Shown here piece by piece: positions 7,252 through 8,876 of a stretch of 8,876 bases of DNA (the first letter of the stretch is position 1; each line of letters starts with the position of its first letter). This DNA comes from Gammaproteobacteria bacterium (lineage in GTDB: Bacteria > Pseudomonadota > Gammaproteobacteria > HK1): positions 1 to 8,876 of the forward strand of contig JAGRHX010000944.1 of assembly GCA_020444775.1 (NCBI GenBank), written 5' to 3'. The translations under genes were made by a program, and so were the position numbers. The notes under the pieces were generated by a model that was not told the origin of the DNA, searched no databases, and was given only the letters and a program-made list of their open reading frames with translations.

Positions 7252-8097
7252 CTACCAGTAGTAGTGGACCGAAACCACGTGCAGGAGCAGCGCGGCAAGC
7301 AGGGCGACGCTGAGCGGTACGTGCGCGAACAGCCAGATTTCGAGCAGGGTGCTCATCCGGATCTCGCTTCGGGCCTTCTCCAGCAGGGTCTGCTTGCGGG
7401 TGAGCAAGCCGATCAGTCGGCGCAATGCCGCGCTGTCGGCGGCGCCGATGGACTGCACCTCGGCCTGCGCCACGCGCAGCGCCTCACGAGTGGCGCATGG
7501 TTGCAGAGCGGGCAGCATGCGTTGCAGCAGATTGCCGGCGATGCGTGTCTGGTGGCTGGCCCGATGCACGGCCTGATTGACGCGGTCGGGCAGGTTCATG
7601 CTCTCGGTCCGACATTCGGCGTCGATACCGGTGATCTGGTTGAGCATCTCGTCAATCGACAGACCGCCGCGGTTGCGGGTCATCATCGCCGGATAGCGAC
7701 GATAGGCGAGCACACCCAGGATGCCGCTGAGCACGCAGGCCAGGGTCAGCAGATAGGCGAGCAGGTGGACGTTCGGACCGAACTCCAGGCCGCTGTGGGC
7801 GGTGACGATCACCGGCAGGGCACAGCCCAGATAGACGTGCGCCGACAGCCAGCCGCTGAGCGGGCGCCGGCCATGCTCATAGCGTCGCTTGCGGATCCCG
7901 AACCAGCTCAGCCAGAGGATGAGCGCCGCGCCGATACAGCCCAGCACATAACCGAGCGGCGTGTCGCCGCGAATCACGCCGAACGGCGGCTCGTCCAGCC
8001 ACAGCGCCAGCAGGCACAGCAGCGCAAGGCCAGCGGCTATCCACAGATAGCGCCTGCGCCGGTAGGCAAGAAAGGACTCGTGTGGCAGTGAGCTCAT
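7252..8097 (-). CDS. Membrane protein with cytochrome b-like di-haem His pairs
   Basis: A 281-residue membrane protein with about five helices near residues 18-34, 49-67, 84-101, 112-131 and 252-277. His87 and His101 in helix 3, and His259 and His273 in helix 5, are each 14 apart. This is the i/i+14 spacing that lets two helices hold two stacked b haems in respiratory cytochromes b. His111 and His278 near the membrane faces are extra candidates. Positive clusters (RRRR at 13-16, IRKRRYEHGRR at 68-78, YRRYPAMMTRNR at 132-143) put the N-terminus, the helix 2-3 loop and a ~115-residue hydrophilic loop (~133-250) in the cytoplasm. The C-terminus HYYW is then periplasmic. I infer that it moves electrons between the iron-sulfur protein encoded just upstream and the decahaem protein encoded just downstream; a quinone site is possible. 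No named family is recognised, and the haem assignment rests on His spacing alone. Confidence 0.8.
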   Translation of the reverse strand: MSSLPHESFLAYRRRRYLWIAAGLALLCLLALWLDEPPFGVIRGDTPLGYVLGCIGAALILWLSWFGIRKRRYEHGRRPLSGWLSAHVYLGCALPVIVTAHSGLEFGPNVHLLAYLLTLACVLSGILGVLAYRRYPAMMTRNRGGLSIDEMLNQITGIDAECRTESMNLPDRVNQAVHRASHQTRIAGNLLQRMLPALQPCATREALRVAQAEVQSIGAADSAALRRLIGLLTRKQTLLEKARSEIRMSTLLEIWLFAHVPLSVALLAALLLHVVSVHYYW

Positions 8098-8109
8098 CTG
8101 GCCGGCCGC

Positions 8110-8876
8110 TCAGGTGCGCGCGACCAGCGCGAAGAAGTCCTCCGGACGGACCCGCGCTGCGGCCCCGGTCGGGCAGGCACGCACGCAGGCCGGCCCACCG
8201 GTGAGGCCGGTGCACATGTCGCATTTGACCGCGAGCTTGGCCTGGCTCTCTTCATTGCCGGCCCTTCTCTGGCCGTTCCACGAGCCCAGCAGGCGGGACA
8301 GGAATCCGCTCGGCCCGGGGCGTGGCGCGGCGAGCTGGATGACGCCATAGGGGCAGTTGCGCACACAGTTGCCACAGCCTATGCAGGCGTCGTTGACATA
8401 GACCTCGCCGCTTTGCGAGCGATGGATGGCATCCGGCGGACAGTCGCTCATGCAGTACGGATGCTCGCAGTGGCGGCAGGAGGTCGGCACGTGCAGATTC
8501 GCGTAGCGTGGCCCCGATTCCCGGTCCAGGCGCGACACACCTTGATGGGTGCCGGCGCAGGCTCGCTCGCAGTTGTCACAACGGATGCAGATGGATTCGT
8601 CGATGATCAGCACGTCCGTGGCCTCGCCCAGCCCCTGCTGGAGCAGGAACTCGATGACGCTGCTCGCCTCCGGCTGCGCGCTCAGGCTCTCGTTGCGACT
8701 GATCCTCTCCCTGAACTTGTCCTCCACGTCACGACGCAGTCGCGGGCTCTGCTCGAGCAGCGCCTTGACCGCCTCGCCCTCTATACGAATGGTCTCGGTG
8801 CCGTTGGCCGCGGCGCGCACGGTCGCCGATCGCGGCGTGTCCGAGACCAGCGCCATCTCGCCCACGTAGTTGCCGG
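8110..8876 (-). CDS. cNMP-binding domain fused to a four-[4Fe-4S] ferredoxin module (5' end cut by window edge)
   Basis: The visible 254 residues begin inside a cyclic-nucleotide-binding domain; the start is beyond the right edge. GNYVGEMALVSDTPRSATVRA keeps the phosphate-binding cassette, including the GE pair and the PRSA arginine and serine that contact ribose and cyclic phosphate in CRP-like domains. After a helical linker come sixteen Cys, all in cluster motifs: 96/99/102/106, 133/136/141/145, 164/167/170/174 and 218/221/230/234 (visible numbering). The layout resembles the four-cluster DmsB/HycB-type electron-transfer subunits. The segment GPSGFLSRLLGSW (187-199) before the last cluster is amphipathic and could contact the membrane. 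There is no twin-arginine signal in the visible part, but the N-terminus is unseen. The stop is 12 bases before the cytochrome b-like gene. Probable role: cytoplasmic electron input or output for the membrane and decahaem proteins, possibly gated by cAMP or a related nucleotide, which is inference. Confidence 0.9.
   Translation of the reverse strand, partial: GNYVGEMALVSDTPRSATVRAAANGTETIRIEGEAVKALLEQSPRLRRDVEDKFRERISRNESLSAQPEASSVIEFLLQQGLGEATDVLIIDESICIRCDNCERACAGTHQGVSRLDRESGPRYANLHVPTSCRHCEHPYCMSDCPPDAIHRSQSGEVYVNDACIGCGNCVRNCPYGVIQLAAPRPGPSGFLSRLLGSWNGQRRAGNEESQAKLAVKCDMCTGLTGGPACVRACPTGAAARVRPEDFFALVART

Noticed and set aside
6056..8091. Plus-strand open frames opposite the cytochrome genes (6056-6715, 7264-8091)
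   Set aside because: They are antisense shadows. The minus strand has ten CxxCH motifs and coherent membrane helices in the same places.

Overview
The window is GC-rich and carries seven genes in two strand-switching blocks. It looks like a chromosomal segment of a Gram-negative bacterium. The evidence is an MscK/MscM-type mechanosensitive channel with a periplasmic coiled-coil domain, a periplasmic multihaem c-type cytochrome, and coding strands whose G+C bias leaves long open frames opposite real genes. A gammaproteobacterium with respiratory or redox versatility (for example a sulfur-oxidising or purple sulfur lineage) would fit. That placement is inference from gene content; there is no rRNA or marker gene to confirm it.

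Region 1 (1-2912, minus strand) is most of a large MscK/MscM-like channel. It starts at a TTG codon and is cut by the left edge inside the pore-lining helix. Region 2 (2913-3156) is a divergent intergenic spacer. Region 3 (3157-5283, plus strand) is a compact three-gene unit: an FMN nitroreductase, an alpha/beta hydrolase whose ATG overlaps the nitroreductase stop codon, and a small TerB-like protein 28 bases later. A candidate hairpin terminator follows. Region 4 (5284-5449) lies between convergent genes. It holds that hairpin, four tandem copies of an ~18-base unit, and a second inverted repeat over the stop codon of the next gene.

Region 5 (5450-8876, minus strand) is the most interesting part. 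It is a tight operon of three redox genes that together look like a transmembrane electron conduit. In transcription order they are: (i) a protein with a cyclic-nucleotide-binding domain fused to a ferredoxin module with Cys ligands for four [4Fe-4S] clusters, truncated by the right edge; (ii) a five-helix membrane protein with two His pairs spaced i/i+14, the signature of a di-haem b-type cytochrome; (iii) an FHA domain joined through one membrane helix to a ten-CxxCH c-type cytochrome. The simplest model is that cytoplasmic electrons enter the iron-sulfur protein, cross the membrane through the two b haems, and reach the periplasmic decahaem domain, or travel the other way. Two signalling-type domains, cNMP-binding and FHA, sit on the cytoplasmic side. 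The domains and motifs are seen directly. The electron path, its direction and its regulation are inference. I do not recognise the three-gene set as a named, characterised system.
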